A stretch of 64,000 bases of DNA. Source: Aquabacterium sp. (GTDB lineage Bacteria; Pseudomonadota; Gammaproteobacteria; Burkholderiales; Burkholderiaceae_C). Both the position numbers and the translations under genes were made by a program. The stretch spans positions 1 through 64,000 of the forward strand of contig NZ_JACPYU010000014.1 of assembly GCF_016195855.1 (NCBI RefSeq). The letters run 5' to 3'. Below the pieces are notes generated by a model. That model was given only the letters and a program-made list of their open reading frames with translations, was not told the DNA's origin and did no database searches. This document shows, piece by piece, positions 1 through 10,580 of the stretch. Numbering within the stretch: position 1 is the stretch's first letter; every line of letters starts with the position of its first letter.

Positions 1-603
1 GGTGATGTCGGCGGAGATCGGCTGCGCACCGATGCGCTGGATCATCACGGCCTGCGCCTTGTCGTAGTCGAACGAGGCAATGCGCTTGCCGGCCAGGGCT
101 TCCACGGTGTTGACCTTGCGGTCGTTCAGCACGGGGTAGGCAGCGCCCAGCGGCGTGATGCCACCGATTTCATAGTTGCCGTCGACCATCAGCTTGGCTG
201 CAGCAGGCGAAGCGTAGGTCTGGATGATCTTGCGGACCACGTCGTAGCTGGCGGCGATGTCGATCTTGCCGTCCTTGACGATGGTGGTGGCACCCAGTGT
301 GTCGATTGAGCCGGCCACGGGGTTGAACTGACGGGTGCGGAAGGCGGTGGCAATGACGCCATCACATTGGCCGGTGCGGAAATCTTCGGAGGCCACGCGC
401 TCATCGGTGTAACCCTTGAGCTCGATGTTGCCACCAAACTTCTGCATGGCCACCGCGTAGTCCTTGGCCATGTTGAAGAGGTCGCCAGCAGTGCCCAGCA
501 AGTCGTAAACGCAAACTTTCTGAGCTGCCTGGGCGGATGTCGCTGCCCCCATGGCTACCAGCACGGCCAGGCTGGTTTGGCTCATTTTCTTGACCAACTT
601 CAT
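1..603 (-). CDS. AdeT1/2-like putative periplasmic solute-binding protein (3' part missing)
   Basis: The first 201 codons are present and the frame runs off the window at base 1. The ATG at 603 follows a good Shine-Dalgarno (GAGGAGA, about 4 bases away). Residues 1-27 form a signal peptide (basic KLVKK start, hydrophobic core, cleavage after AQA). The mature start, KVCVYDLLGTAGD, and the later CDGVIATAFRTRQFNPVAGSIDTLG resemble the AdeT1/2 family of putative solute-binding proteins (VCVFDLxGxxGD and CDGV motifs). That family was originally linked to efflux in Acinetobacter, but the fold suggests substrate binding. The ligand is unknown. The lipoprotein gene upstream on the same strand may be a partner. 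The family match is from memory of the motifs, not from a search. Confidence 0.65.
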   Translation of the reverse strand, partial: MKLVKKMSQTSLAVLVAMGAATSAQAAQKVCVYDLLGTAGDLFNMAKDYAVAMQKFGGNIELKGYTDERVASEDFRTGQCDGVIATAFRTRQFNPVAGSIDTLGATTIVKDGKIDIAASYDVVRKIIQTYASPAAAKLMVDGNYEIGGITPLGAAYPVLNDRKVNTVEALAGKRIASFDYDKAQAVMIQRIGAQPISADIT

Positions 604-620
604 GATGTCTCCTCGATACC

Positions 621-654
621 AAAAAAAGTCAGGGGCCCATTGACGGGACCCCTG
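621..654 (-). terminator. Rho-independent terminator or attenuator in the leader of the AdeT-like gene
   Basis: Reading the minus strand, a GC-rich stem (CAGGGGTCCC pairing with GGGCCCCTG, one bulged base) is followed by AC and then seven T. It lies only 17 bases before the ATG at 603, so transcripts starting upstream must pass it to reach that gene. It could end the lipoprotein transcript (stop at 817) or act as an attenuator. Confidence 0.65.
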
Positions 655-683
655 AGCTTTGCCGATTTTCGGCACTTGAAAGT

Positions 684-700
684 GACCACCTGTGGTGGTC
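684..700. repeat. Perfect 7-base inverted repeat in the AdeT-like gene leader
   Basis: GACCACC, a 3-base spacer, then GGTGGTC. A second small hairpin (GCCG, five bases, CGGC) lies just beside it at 661-673. Together with the terminator at 621-654 this makes three stacked hairpins in the 200-base gap between the two genes. The repeat could be an operator or an RNA structure; the sequence does not decide which. Confidence 0.4.
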
Positions 701-744
701 TGGATCGTTAGCTTTGTAACTATATCTGGTTGAAGGTTTCTTGA

Positions 745-797
745 GGTAAACCCCCACCCACACACACGGGGGAAGGGAATTCCCTTGGGGTTTTACC
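745..797. repeat. Long imperfect inverted repeat enclosing a 14-base palindrome
   Basis: The outer arms are 745-756 (GGTAAACCCCCA) and 786-797 (TGGGGTTTTACC), complementary except for one position. Inside lies the palindrome AAGGGAATTCCCTT at 773-786. The element starts 20 bases beyond the stop of the lipoprotein gene, so it may stabilise the 3' end or help termination. There is no clean T-run. Confidence 0.4.
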
Positions 798-816
798 TAT
801 CGTTTATCGGTGCGGA

Positions 817-1842
817 TCACTTGAGGAAGCTGTCGGCATCGACGTCGCCGCCGGCCTTCTCATCCCAGAACTTGCCCAGGCTGCCCATCGGTGTGCGCGT
901 ACCCGTGGCCTGTGTCCACATGCGGTCCGAGACGTTGACCATTTGCGATTGAGAAATCGCATCGATCAGGCGGTAGTCGGGGTTGGCCTTGAAGTCCTTG
1001 TTGGCCGTGAAGCGCTTGATGGTCTCACGCACGACGGCCTTGTCGTCCACCGATTGGGCGGCCACAGCAGCCATCACGTGCGACAGGCGAACGCCAGCTG
1101 CTTCGCCCAGCTTCATCGAGGTTTCGAAGGTGCCCTTGATGTCCTTGCCTTCACCACCACCGGGGATGATGCTCCACACGGCAGCGCGAGCCGCATTGGG
1201 TGCGCCCCACCACTTGGTGTTGTCCAGGCATTTCAAAGCCTTCTCGACCAGCGGTGCGGTGTCGGTGGGCACGCCAACGGTCTGTTGAGCCGCGATGTCG
1301 TTCTGCATGGCTTGCAGGCCGGACACGGAGCCCAGCAGATAGACCAGTTCATCGAAGTCACGCTTGAAGCGAGGGCAGTCGGTGCCGTACTTGATGAAGT
1401 ACTTCTGCTCCATCTTGGTCCGCATGCGGTAGAAGGCCGTGTACTGGCGCTCGGCAGCGACAGCCAGCAGGCGCTTCTGGGCGATGCGGGCATCCTGCGC
1501 CTCGTCAGCACGCTTCTCGCGAGCAGCACGCATGTAGCGCATTTCTTCGGCGATGGCCTGGTTCTCAGAGCACACACCAGCGGAAGACATCAGCACGGTT
1601 TCCATCAGGGATGGGTCGCCGTAGAAGTTGCGTGCAGCGCCAACCAGCGGGCCGTTGACGGTGGCAAAGCTGCAGGCCATTTCCACGTCGCGTGTTTGCA
1701 GCGTGGGTGGGGTGAAGCCGTCCTCCAGGATGCTGAGGGTCGTGCCGCTCACGTTGGATTCGATCAGGGCGCAGCCACCCATGGTCATCGCCGAAATGGC
1801 CAGCACGGTCGACGTGAGCAGGCGGTTAATCCGAGAGGTCAT
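817..1842 (-). CDS. Lipoprotein of unknown function beside the AdeT-like gene
   Basis: A 341-residue protein. The open frame extends to 1866, but the ATG at 1842 has GGAG eight bases upstream and starts directly with a signal sequence (MTSRINRLLTSTVLAISAM), so it is preferred. The lipobox MGGC predicts lipidation at Cys 24. The mature part is mostly helical and charged (for example RAAREKRADEAQDARIAQKRLL), with four further Cys that may form disulfides. I do not recognise a firm domain. It might be a TatT-like or TRAP-associated lipoprotein serving the neighbouring solute-binding protein, but only the neighbourhood supports that. The stacked hairpins downstream suggest the two genes are co-transcribed with differential expression. 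Confidence 0.7.
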   Translation of the reverse strand: MTSRINRLLTSTVLAISAMTMGGCALIESNVSGTTLSILEDGFTPPTLQTRDVEMACSFATVNGPLVGAARNFYGDPSLMETVLMSSAGVCSENQAIAEEMRYMRAAREKRADEAQDARIAQKRLLAVAAERQYTAFYRMRTKMEQKYFIKYGTDCPRFKRDFDELVYLLGSVSGLQAMQNDIAAQQTVGVPTDTAPLVEKALKCLDNTKWWGAPNAARAAVWSIIPGGGEGKDIKGTFETSMKLGEAAGVRLSHVMAAVAAQSVDDKAVVRETIKRFTANKDFKANPDYRLIDAISQSQMVNVSDRMWTQATGTRTPMGSLGKFWDEKAGGDVDADSFLK

Positions 1843-2117
1843 CAAGAAGTCTCCAACAAGAATCATCAGTGTTCACCAGCTTCGGGGCCAGAGCCGGTGT
1901 GTTGTGGCCGACGTCCTTCAAGGGCGTGGGGCAAGGTCCATTTGTCACGTGGCAAACCTCGTCCCGGGTCCCTGAATCCATCGTGTACCTGGCTTTTACC
2001 AGGCACTTTGGGCGCATCTGCCAATGCCAAAAATTCCACGAAATTCTAGCCCCCGCAGGGGGTGCCCCCTCTGTTGGAAACCCTAGGGATAGCCCCTGAA
2101 TGGCAAGCGAAAGTGAA
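1843..2117. other. Intergenic gap without a convincing gene
   Basis: No open frame here has credible coding character. It contains an 8-base stem with a 6-base loop at 1985-2006 (GTACCTGG / CCAGGCAC, one mismatch) and a CCCCC-GCA-GGGGG hairpin at 2050-2062. It must hold the promoter of the lipoprotein gene; I could not assign -35 or -10 boxes with confidence. Confidence 0.4.
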
Positions 2118-2144
2118 TAAAAAAAGCCCGTCAGTGACGGGCTT
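2118..2144 (-). terminator. Rho-independent terminator of ettA
   Basis: On the minus strand AGCCCGTCA pairs with TGACGGGCT and is followed by a run of T, starting about 20 bases after the ettA stop codon. This is a textbook intrinsic terminator. Confidence 0.9.
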
Positions 2145-2166
2145 CGAGCGCAGTGTGCAATGTGGT

Positions 2167-3831
2167 TCAACGAATGGGCTTGAAGCGCACACGCTTGGGG
2201 CGTGCGCCTTCTTCGCCAAGGCGCTTCTTCTTGTCTGCTTCGTATTCCTGATAGTTGCCATCGAAGAAGAACCATTGCGAGTCGCCTTCGCACGCGAGGA
2301 TGTGCGTACAGATGCGATCGAGGAACCAGCGATCGTGGGAGATGATCATGGCGCTGCCGGCGAACTCCAGCAGGGCGTCTTCCAGTGCGCGCAGGGTTTC
2401 GACGTCCAGGTCGTTGGAGGGCTCGTCAAGCATCAGCACGTTGCCGCCCTGAGCCAGTGTCTTGGCCAGGTGCAGGCGACCACGTTCACCACCGGACAGG
2501 TTGCCCACCAGCTTCTGTTGATCGTTGCCCTTGAAGTTGAAGCGGCCCAGATAGGCGCGCGAGGGCATCACGAACTTGCCCACGACGATGTTGTCCAGGC
2601 CGCCCGAAACGTCCTGCCACACGGTGTTGTCGGCAGCCAGGCCTTCACGGCTCTGGTCCACGAAGGCCAGTTGGGCGGTCTTGCCGATCACGACTTCACC
2701 GCTGTCCGGTGTCTCGACGCCCTGGATCATGCGGAACAGCGTGGACTTGCCCGCGCCGTTGGGGCCGATGATGCCGACGATGGCGCCAGCGGGCACCTTG
2801 AAGCTCAGGTTGTCGATCAGGCAGCGGTCGCCAAAGGACTTGGTGACGTTCTTGAACTCGATGACCTCATTGCCCAGGCGTTCGGCCACGGGGATGAAGA
2901 TTTCGTTCGTCTCGTTGCGCTTCTGGTATTCGACGTCGCTCAGCTCTTCGAAGCGGGCCAGACGGGCCTTGCTCTTGGCCTGGCGGCCCTTGGTGTTCTT
3001 GCGAACCCATTCCAGTTCCTGCTTCAGGGCCTTGGCGCGTGCGTCTTCGGTCTTCTGTTCGGCCTCCAGGCGCTTTTCCTTGGCCTCCAGCCAGTCGGAG
3101 TAGTTGCCCTTGTAGGGGTGGCCGGCGCCACGGTCCAACTCGAGGATCCACTCTGCAGCGTTGTCCAGGAAGTAGCGATCGTGGGTGATGGCCACCACAG
3201 TGCCGGAGAAGCGGCTGAGGAACTGCTCCAGCCAGTCCACGGACTCGGCGTCCAAGTGGTTGGTGGGTTCGTCAAGCAGCAGCATGTCGGGCTTGGACAG
3301 CAGCAGGCGGCACAGGGCCACGCGGCGCTTTTCGCCACCGGACAGGTTGCCGATGACGGCGTCCCAGGCGGGCAGGCGCAGGGCGTCGGCGGCCAGTTCA
3401 AGCTGCAGGTCGGTGTTCTCGGAGCCGCCAGCGGCGATGATGGCCTCCAGCTCACCTTGTTCGGCGGCGAGGGCATCGAAGTCGGCGTTCTCTTCGGCGT
3501 ACGCGGCGTAGACCTCGTCCAGGCGCTTCTTGGCGGCCAATACGCCGCCGATGCCTTCTTCAACGGCTTCGCGGACGGTCTGCTCCGGGTTCATCACGGG
3601 TTCCTGAGGCAGGTAGCCGATCTTGATGCCAGGCATCGGGACGGCTTCGCCCTCGATGTCCTTGTCCACGCCTGCCATGATCTTCAGGAAGGTGGACTTG
3701 CCGGAGCCGTTCACCCCCAGCACGCCGATCTTGGCGCCCGGGAAAAAACTCAGGGTGATGTCTTTGAGGATCTGACGCTTCGGGGGGACGATCTTCCCGA
3801 CGCGGTTCATTGTAAAAACGTACTGGGCCAT
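2167..3831 (-). CDS. ettA: Energy-dependent translational throttle protein EttA (ABC-F ATPase)
   Basis: A 554-residue soluble ABC-F protein with two nucleotide-binding domains and no membrane segments, the usual EttA length. EttA binds the ribosomal E site and controls the first translation steps according to the ATP/ADP ratio. Domain 1 has Walker A GVNGSGKST (residues 39-47) and signature LSGGEKRR, followed by LLLLDEPTNHLD. Domain 2 has GPNGAGKST, LSGGERGR and LMLDEPSNDLD. The charged linker between them (EAKEKRLEAEQKTEDARAKA) matches the P-site tRNA interaction motif. The N-terminus MAQYVFTMNRVGKIVPPKR is family-typical, so the ATG at 3831 is secure. It appears monocistronic, with its own terminator. 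Confidence 0.96.
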   Translation of the reverse strand: MAQYVFTMNRVGKIVPPKRQILKDITLSFFPGAKIGVLGVNGSGKSTFLKIMAGVDKDIEGEAVPMPGIKIGYLPQEPVMNPEQTVREAVEEGIGGVLAAKKRLDEVYAAYAEENADFDALAAEQGELEAIIAAGGSENTDLQLELAADALRLPAWDAVIGNLSGGEKRRVALCRLLLSKPDMLLLDEPTNHLDAESVDWLEQFLSRFSGTVVAITHDRYFLDNAAEWILELDRGAGHPYKGNYSDWLEAKEKRLEAEQKTEDARAKALKQELEWVRKNTKGRQAKSKARLARFEELSDVEYQKRNETNEIFIPVAERLGNEVIEFKNVTKSFGDRCLIDNLSFKVPAGAIVGIIGPNGAGKSTLFRMIQGVETPDSGEVVIGKTAQLAFVDQSREGLAADNTVWQDVSGGLDNIVVGKFVMPSRAYLGRFNFKGNDQQKLVGNLSGGERGRLHLAKTLAQGGNVLMLDEPSNDLDVETLRALEDALLEFAGSAMIISHDRWFLDRICTHILACEGDSQWFFFDGNYQEYEADKKKRLGEEGARPKRVRFKPIR

Positions 3832-3913
3832 GGCGCGCTCGCTCGAAGCGAGTAACTTGGATCAAACCGCGTAGCTTAAGGCAAGCAGCGGCCCTTTGCG
3901 TTTTTTCGGGGCG

Positions 3914-3950
3914 TTTATCCGCGGCCTTTATCCGCGGTGATTCATCCGCG
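3914..3950. repeat. Three short direct repeats (TTTATCCGCGG)
   Basis: Copies at 3914-3924 and 3927-3937 are identical; a third at 3941-3950 (TTCATCCGCG) differs at one base and carries the stop codon of the small gene at 3942. The 13-14 base period could be a small protein-binding array or slippage. Confidence 0.4.
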
Positions 3951-4133
3951 CAGGCGCATGATCAGGTTTTCTGCCTCGGTCATGGCCTCGCGCTGGGCGT
4001 TTTCGTCGGTCATGAAGGCCAGCTCCTGCAGTGACATCTTCAGGTTCATCAGGCCGTCTCGCAGGCTGAACAGGGCGGCTTGAACCTCTTGCAGCTGAGT
4101 CTGGCTGGGTTCGGGGGCGTTGTGGTGCGACAT
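3942..4133 (-). CDS. Small hypothetical helical protein (63 aa)
   Basis: A short acidic/amphipathic protein, MSHHNAPEP then a helical body (LQEVQAALFSLRDGLMNLKMSLQEL) with heptad-like leucine spacing, so it may form a coiled coil. The ATG at 4133 follows AGGAG about nine bases upstream, which favours a real gene. It has no Cys, no membrane segment and no signal peptide. I do not recognise a family. It lies between DUF167-family and ettA genes on the same strand with gaps over 100 bases, so it is probably its own unit. Confidence 0.55.
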   Translation of the reverse strand: MSHHNAPEPSQTQLQEVQAALFSLRDGLMNLKMSLQELAFMTDENAQREAMTEAENLIMRLRG

Positions 4134-4279
4134 GGCCTGGATCTCCTGCCCCCATCAGTACTGTCTTTGCCGAGCGAGGGGCGAGGCGCTACGGGCATGC
4201 AGGCACTGTAGCCCTGCGCCTGGGGATCGGGTAGCGCTTGATTAAGGGGTGATGAAAGGGGACTGCCGGGATGCGGGGC

Positions 4280-4627
4280 TCAGTTTTGCAATGTGGGTTG
4301 GCTGGCCAGCCAGGCCATGACTTTTTCTGGCTCGGTGTCCAGTGCCCATTGCTTTCGTCGTCCGGATGCGCCTCGCAGCAGTTCAACCTGGCTTTGAGGG
4401 ATGCCCATTTCCTTGGCCAGCCATTTGCGCAGTGCGTCGTTGGCGGCGCCATCTACCGGTGGGGCGGCCAGCCGCACGCGCAGGGCCCCATCGTGCCAGC
4501 CCACCAGCTCGGTCTTTTTGGCGTTGGGTGAGACGCTGATGTCCAGCACGGCGCGCTGGGCCTTGCCCTTGCCGTCGATGCGAAGGCAGGGCCATGAAGA
4601 GGGTGGCGTGGGTGTGGTGGTGCTCAT
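4280..4627 (-). CDS. DUF167 (UPF0235/YggU) family protein
   Basis: A 115-residue protein with the DUF167 core: VLDISVSPNAKKTELVG, then LRVRLAAPPVDGAANDALRKWLA and LLRGASGRRKQW. E. coli YggU is the known structural relative; the biochemical role is not established. The frame is open up to a TTG at 4651, but that lies inside the terminator of the preceding gene, so the ATG at 4627 is chosen. The first 15 residues are Ser/Thr/Pro-rich and probably disordered. It is followed by the small gene at 3942-4133 on the same strand. Confidence 0.88.
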   Translation of the reverse strand: MSTTTPTPPSSWPCLRIDGKGKAQRAVLDISVSPNAKKTELVGWHDGALRVRLAAPPVDGAANDALRKWLAKEMGIPQSQVELLRGASGRRKQWALDTEPEKVMAWLASQPTLQN

Positions 4628-4649
4628 GTCGGGCCGCGTGTGCTTCGAC

Positions 4650-4677
4650 AAAAGAAAAACCCGGCCGAAGCCGGGTT
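4650..4677 (-). terminator. Rho-independent terminator of the histone-like gene
   Basis: On the minus strand an 8-base stem AACCCGGC, loop TTCG, GCCGGGTT is followed by a T-rich tail. It lies 45-72 bases after the stop of the histone H1-like gene and immediately before the DUF167 gene start. Confidence 0.88.
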
Positions 4678-4721
4678 GGGAAACATCAGTTCATCACTGA
4701 TGCTGATTCATGTTGAATGAA

Positions 4722-5186
4722 TCAGGGCTTGTTGCCCGTCGGGAAAGGCCATGCGGCTTGAGGGCTCAGCGTGGTCTTTGCGGCCGGAGCGGCTGCCTTT
4801 TTAGGGGCAGGGGCAGGCTTGGCGGGGGCAGGCTTCTTGGCAGCGGCCTTTTTGGCGGGCGCCTTCTTGGCAGCAGCCTTTTTAGCCGGTGCAGCCTTCT
4901 TGACTGCAGCCTTCTTCACCGCGGCCTTTTTGGGCGCAGCCTTCTTGACAGCAGCTTTCTTGGCCGGAGCGGCCTTCTTCACTGCAGCCTTCTTGACCGC
5001 TGCCTTCTTGGCGGGTGCAGCCTTCTTCACTGCGGCCTTCTTGGCGGGTGCAGCTTTCTTGACAGCAGCCTTCTTGGCCGGAGCGGCCTTCTTCACGGCG
5101 GCCTTCTTGGCGGGCGCAGCCTTCTTCACAGCGGCCTTCTTAGCCGGGGCAGCCTTCTTGGGTGCCACTTTTTTTGCAGTTGCCAT
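4722..5186 (-). CDS. Histone H1-like DNA-binding protein with KKAAVKKAAPA repeats
   Basis: A 154-residue, very basic protein made almost only of Lys, Ala, Pro and Val. After MATAKKVAPKK come near-tandem copies of AVKKAAPAKKA, with a variant segment lacking Pro in the middle and an APAKPAPAPKK stretch near the end. It closes with a non-repetitive tail (SPQAAWPFPTGNKP). This resembles the C-terminal domain of eukaryotic H1 and the H1-like proteins of Bordetella and other Burkholderiales, which bind and compact DNA without sequence specificity. The ATG at 5186 follows AAGGAG; the longer frame to 5255 lacks this. The repeats make copy number prone to change by slippage. It lies downstream of nrdB on the same strand, with a 171-base gap. 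Confidence 0.88.
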   Translation of the reverse strand: MATAKKVAPKKAAPAKKAAVKKAAPAKKAAVKKAAPAKKAAVKKAAPAKKAAVKKAAPAKKAAVKKAAVKKAAPAKKAAVKKAAPKKAAVKKAAVKKAAPAKKAAAKKAPAKKAAAKKPAPAKPAPAPKKAAAPAAKTTLSPQAAWPFPTGNKP

Positions 5187-5357
5187 ACGGATCTCCTTGA
5201 TCAAGTTGCAAAGAGCACTGCACTGCGGATTGCAGTACAGGGATCCATCACCCATCGCCCCCTAGGATCTGAGCGCGGTGTGATGAATGGGGTAAGTCAG
5301 GTGGACATATCCGGGTTGATCCTTTTGCTCTTGTGCACTCTTTGCGGCACTTAGGAA

Positions 5358-6572
5358 TCAATCCCAGGACAGGGCACCGCCCGACTGGTATTCAATAACT
5401 CGGGTCTCGAAGAAGTTGCGTTCCTTCTTCAAATCAATCATTTCACTCATCCAGGGGAAGGGGTTCTCTTCATTGGGGAACAACTCTTCCAGGCCAATTT
5501 GCGTGGCACGACGGTTGGCGATGTAGCGCAGGTAACCCTTGAACATGGACGCGTTCAAGCCCAACACACCACGTGGCATCGTGTCTTCAGCGTATCGGTA
5601 TTCCAGTTCCACAGCTTTAATGAAAAGTGCCTTGATTTCTGCCTTGAATTGCGCAGTCCACAAGTGCGGGTTTTCCAATTTGAGCTGGTTGATGAGGTCG
5701 ATACCGAAATTGCAGTGCATCGATTCATCGCGCAGGATGTATTGATACTGCTCGGCTGCACCGGTCATCTTGTTCTGGCGGCCCAGCGCCAGGATCTGGG
5801 TGAAGCCCACGTAGAAGAACAGACCTTCCATCAGGCAGGCGAACACGATCAGCGACTTCAGCAAGGTCTGATCGGTCTCCATCGTGCCGGTGTTGAAGTT
5901 CGGGTCCATGATCGCTTCGATGAAGGGAAGCAGGAACTCGTCCTTGTCGCGGATCGATTGAACTTCGTGGTACGCGTTGAAGATCTCGGACTCATCCAGG
6001 CCCAGCGACTCCACGATGTATTGGTAGGCGTGGGTGTGGATGGCTTCTTCAAAAGCCTGGCGCAGCAGGAACTGGCGGCACTCGGGCGCGGTGATGTGGC
6101 GGTAGGTGCCCAGCACGATGTTGTTGGCGGCCAGCGAGTCCGCTGTCACGAAGAAGCCGAGGTTGCGCTTGATGATGCGGCGCTCGTCTTCGCTCAGGCC
6201 ATTGGGGTCTTTCCACAAGGCGATGTCGCGAGACATGTTCACTTCTTGTGGCATCCAGTGGTTGGCGCAGGTGGCCAGGTACTTTTCCCAGGCCCACTTG
6301 TACTTGAAGGGCACCAGTTGGTTGACGTCGGTCTGACCATTGATGATGCGCTTGTCGGCCACGTTCACGCGACGTGTCGAACCACCGGTGGTGGTTGAAG
6401 GCGTGGGTGTGTGGGTGGCCATGGTGCTTGCACTGGAGGTGCCGGATGCAACGTTGGTCAGGCCTGTCGCGAGAGGTGACGAAGCCGTGTTCCGTGCATC
6501 GCCGAGCGAAGAGGGCACAGAACCGATTGGCGTTGAAGATGATTTGGAGGAGTCGTCTTCCCAGACCAGCAT
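5358..6572 (-). CDS. nrdB: Class Ia ribonucleotide reductase, beta subunit
   Basis: NrdB carries the diiron-tyrosyl radical that starts catalysis in the NrdA partner, making dNTP precursors. Counting from the first Met of the open frame at 6581, likely metal ligands are Asp 148 (TADSLAANN), Glu 179 and His 182 ([12 protein letters not shown]), and the radical tyrosine is Tyr 186. The C-terminus [10 protein letters not shown] fits the tail that docks on NrdA. The start is placed at the ATG at 6572, which has AGGA eight bases upstream; the frame opens three codons earlier at 6581. The first 65 or so residues are Ser/Thr/Pro-rich and look disordered, longer than the usual NrdB N-terminus. It lies 235 bases downstream of nrdA on the same strand and probably shares its NrdR-type control. 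Confidence 0.96.
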   Translation of the reverse strand: MLVWEDDSSKSSSTPIGSVPSSLGDARNTASSPLATGLTNVASGTSSASTMATHTPTPSTTTGGSTRRVNVADKRIINGQTDVNQLVPFKYKWAWEKYLATCANHWMPQEVNMSRDIALWKDPNGLSEDERRIIKRNLGFFVTADSLAANNIVLGTYRHITAPECRQFLLRQAFEEAIHTHAYQYIVESLGLDESEIFNAYHEVQSIRDKDEFLLPFIEAIMDPNFNTGTMETDQTLLKSLIVFACLMEGLFFYVGFTQILALGRQNKMTGAAEQYQYILRDESMHCNFGIDLINQLKLENPHLWTAQFKAEIKALFIKAVELEYRYAEDTMPRGVLGLNASMFKGYLRYIANRRATQIGLEELFPNEENPFPWMSEMIDLKKERNFFETRVIEYQSGGALSWD

Positions 6573-6730
6573 GGTTAACATCCTATGGAGTCGGATTATG
6601 AAAGGGTGTTGTTAAAAACACCAAGCACTTCTTGACATGAAAGCCCCGTGGTTGTTGCGGGCTTGCATCGAAAACTTCAAGAAGGCATCGATTGAGTACG
6701 TTTTGAAGCTCAGTTCAAACCATCAGTTGA

Positions 6731-6769
6731 ACAAGGCCTCGCATCTTTGATGAGATGTCGAGGCCTTGT
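6731..6769 (-). other. Strong hairpin between nrdA and nrdB
   Basis: ACAAGGCCTCG-CATCT pairs with AGATG-(one bulged base)-CGAGGCCTTGT, giving a 16-base-pair stem 38 bases past the nrdA stop. No T-run follows on the minus strand. It could be a processing or stability element that tunes nrdA against nrdB, or a weak terminator. Confidence 0.6.
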
Positions 6770-6807
6770 CGTTGATGCTGGTTGATGAACTTACTGATGG
6801 GCTTCGA

Positions 6808-9711
<2,904 letters not shown>

Positions 9712-9779
9712 GTAATTCCCTTCAGGATCGCCAGGCCGATCACGCGCATGGGTGCGGTGTCTGGCCTGTTGAAATCAGG

Positions 9780-9797
9780 CAGTTGTGGTCACAACTG
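9780..9797. promoter_or_regulatory. Palindrome in the nrdA leader
   Basis: CAGTTGT, a 4-base spacer, ACAACTG: a perfect 7-base inverted repeat lying between the NrdR-type boxes and the nrdA ATG. It may be a second regulator site or an mRNA hairpin. Confidence 0.4.
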
Positions 9798-9810
9798 CCA
9801 ACTGCGGAGG

Positions 9811-9857
9811 ACACTATATCTGGTGTTTGGGGTGCCGTGAAGCACTACCTGTAGTGT
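9811..9857 (-). promoter_or_regulatory. Tandem NrdR boxes upstream of nrdAB
   Basis: Box 1 at 9811-9826 (ACACTATATCTGGTGT) and box 2 at 9842-9857 (GCACTACCTGTAGTGT) both fit the 16-base NrdR palindrome ACACWATATATWGTGT. They start 31 bases apart, about three helical turns, the classic arrangement for the NrdR repressor that senses ATP/dATP. The nrdR gene itself is not in the window. Confidence 0.88.
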
Positions 9858-9962
9858 CTGGCCGTGACTATAACGCCTTTTTCTGCCCACCCCGCGAACA
9901 GGGGGAAAAACAAGGGAAATCGCCAATGGGGGAAGTCGGCATGACAGCCGAGCGCAAGGCGG

Positions 9963-10574
9963 TTAGGCGTTGCGAATCGGGGTGTTCAACCCTGCTAGCT
10001 GGGCTGTCGGCCAGTCTGTGATGGCCTGTAAATGGACCCAGTCGAAGGCCTTGCCCGGGTCGCGTTTGCGGCCTGGTGCAATGTGTTCATGGCCCGCGAT
10101 CTGGTGGATGGGCCAGCGTTGTTTGAGCGCATCAAGCAGTGTGGCCAGGGCCGTGTATTGGGCCGGCTCAAATGGGGTGTCTTCCAGCCCTTCCAGCTCG
10201 ATGCCGACGCTGTAGTCGTTGCAGTTGTCCTGACCTTGCCAGCAAGAACGGCCAGCGTGCCACGCGCGGTCGTCAACCGACACGAACTGCAAGATCTCGC
10301 CGGTGCGGCGGATCACGAAATGGGCTGAGACCTCGGCCCCGCGGATCTGTTCGAAATAGGGGTGGGCGTTCCAGTCCAGCTGGTTGGTGAACAGCTGTTC
10401 GATCTCGTCACCACCGTACTGCCCCGGTGGCAGGCTGATCGAATGGACCACGGCCAGCGTGATGCGGGCTTGCGCAGGGCGTGGCCCGAAGTTGGGGGAG
10501 GGCACCTGGCGTGCTGGCTCGTACCAACCGTTTCGCCAGAGGGGATGGCCGGGGTTGCCGGTGTCATCAGGCAT
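9963..10574 (-). CDS. ampD: 1,6-anhydro-N-acetylmuramyl-L-alanine amidase AmpD
   Basis: A cytoplasmic zinc amidase that cleaves the stem peptide from anhydro-muropeptides during cell-wall recycling; loss of AmpD in many Gram-negatives induces AmpC beta-lactamase. The 203-residue length is typical. Ligand candidates are His 44 (AVVHSIS), the His in GHEHIAPGRKRDPG and the Asp of the same motif. RGAEVSAHFVIRRTGEILQFV and DRAWHAGRSCW are amidase_2 signatures. There is no signal peptide. It lies 6 bases after the pilR stop on the same strand and is probably in the pilS-pilR transcript. Confidence 0.95.
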   Translation of the reverse strand: MPDDTGNPGHPLWRNGWYEPARQVPSPNFGPRPAQARITLAVVHSISLPPGQYGGDEIEQLFTNQLDWNAHPYFEQIRGAEVSAHFVIRRTGEILQFVSVDDRAWHAGRSCWQGQDNCNDYSVGIELEGLEDTPFEPAQYTALATLLDALKQRWPIHQIAGHEHIAPGRKRDPGKAFDWVHLQAITDWPTAQLAGLNTPIRNA

Positions 10575-10580
10575 GGGCGT

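Noticed and set aside
2062-3855. 597-codon open frame on the plus strand opposite ettA
   Set aside because: A codon-usage shadow of the real ettA gene; no start signal or family features.
4771-5265. 164-residue plus-strand frame of AAFL/GAAF repeats that looks like a membrane protein
   Set aside because: It is the complement of the Lys/Ala repeats of the histone-like gene.
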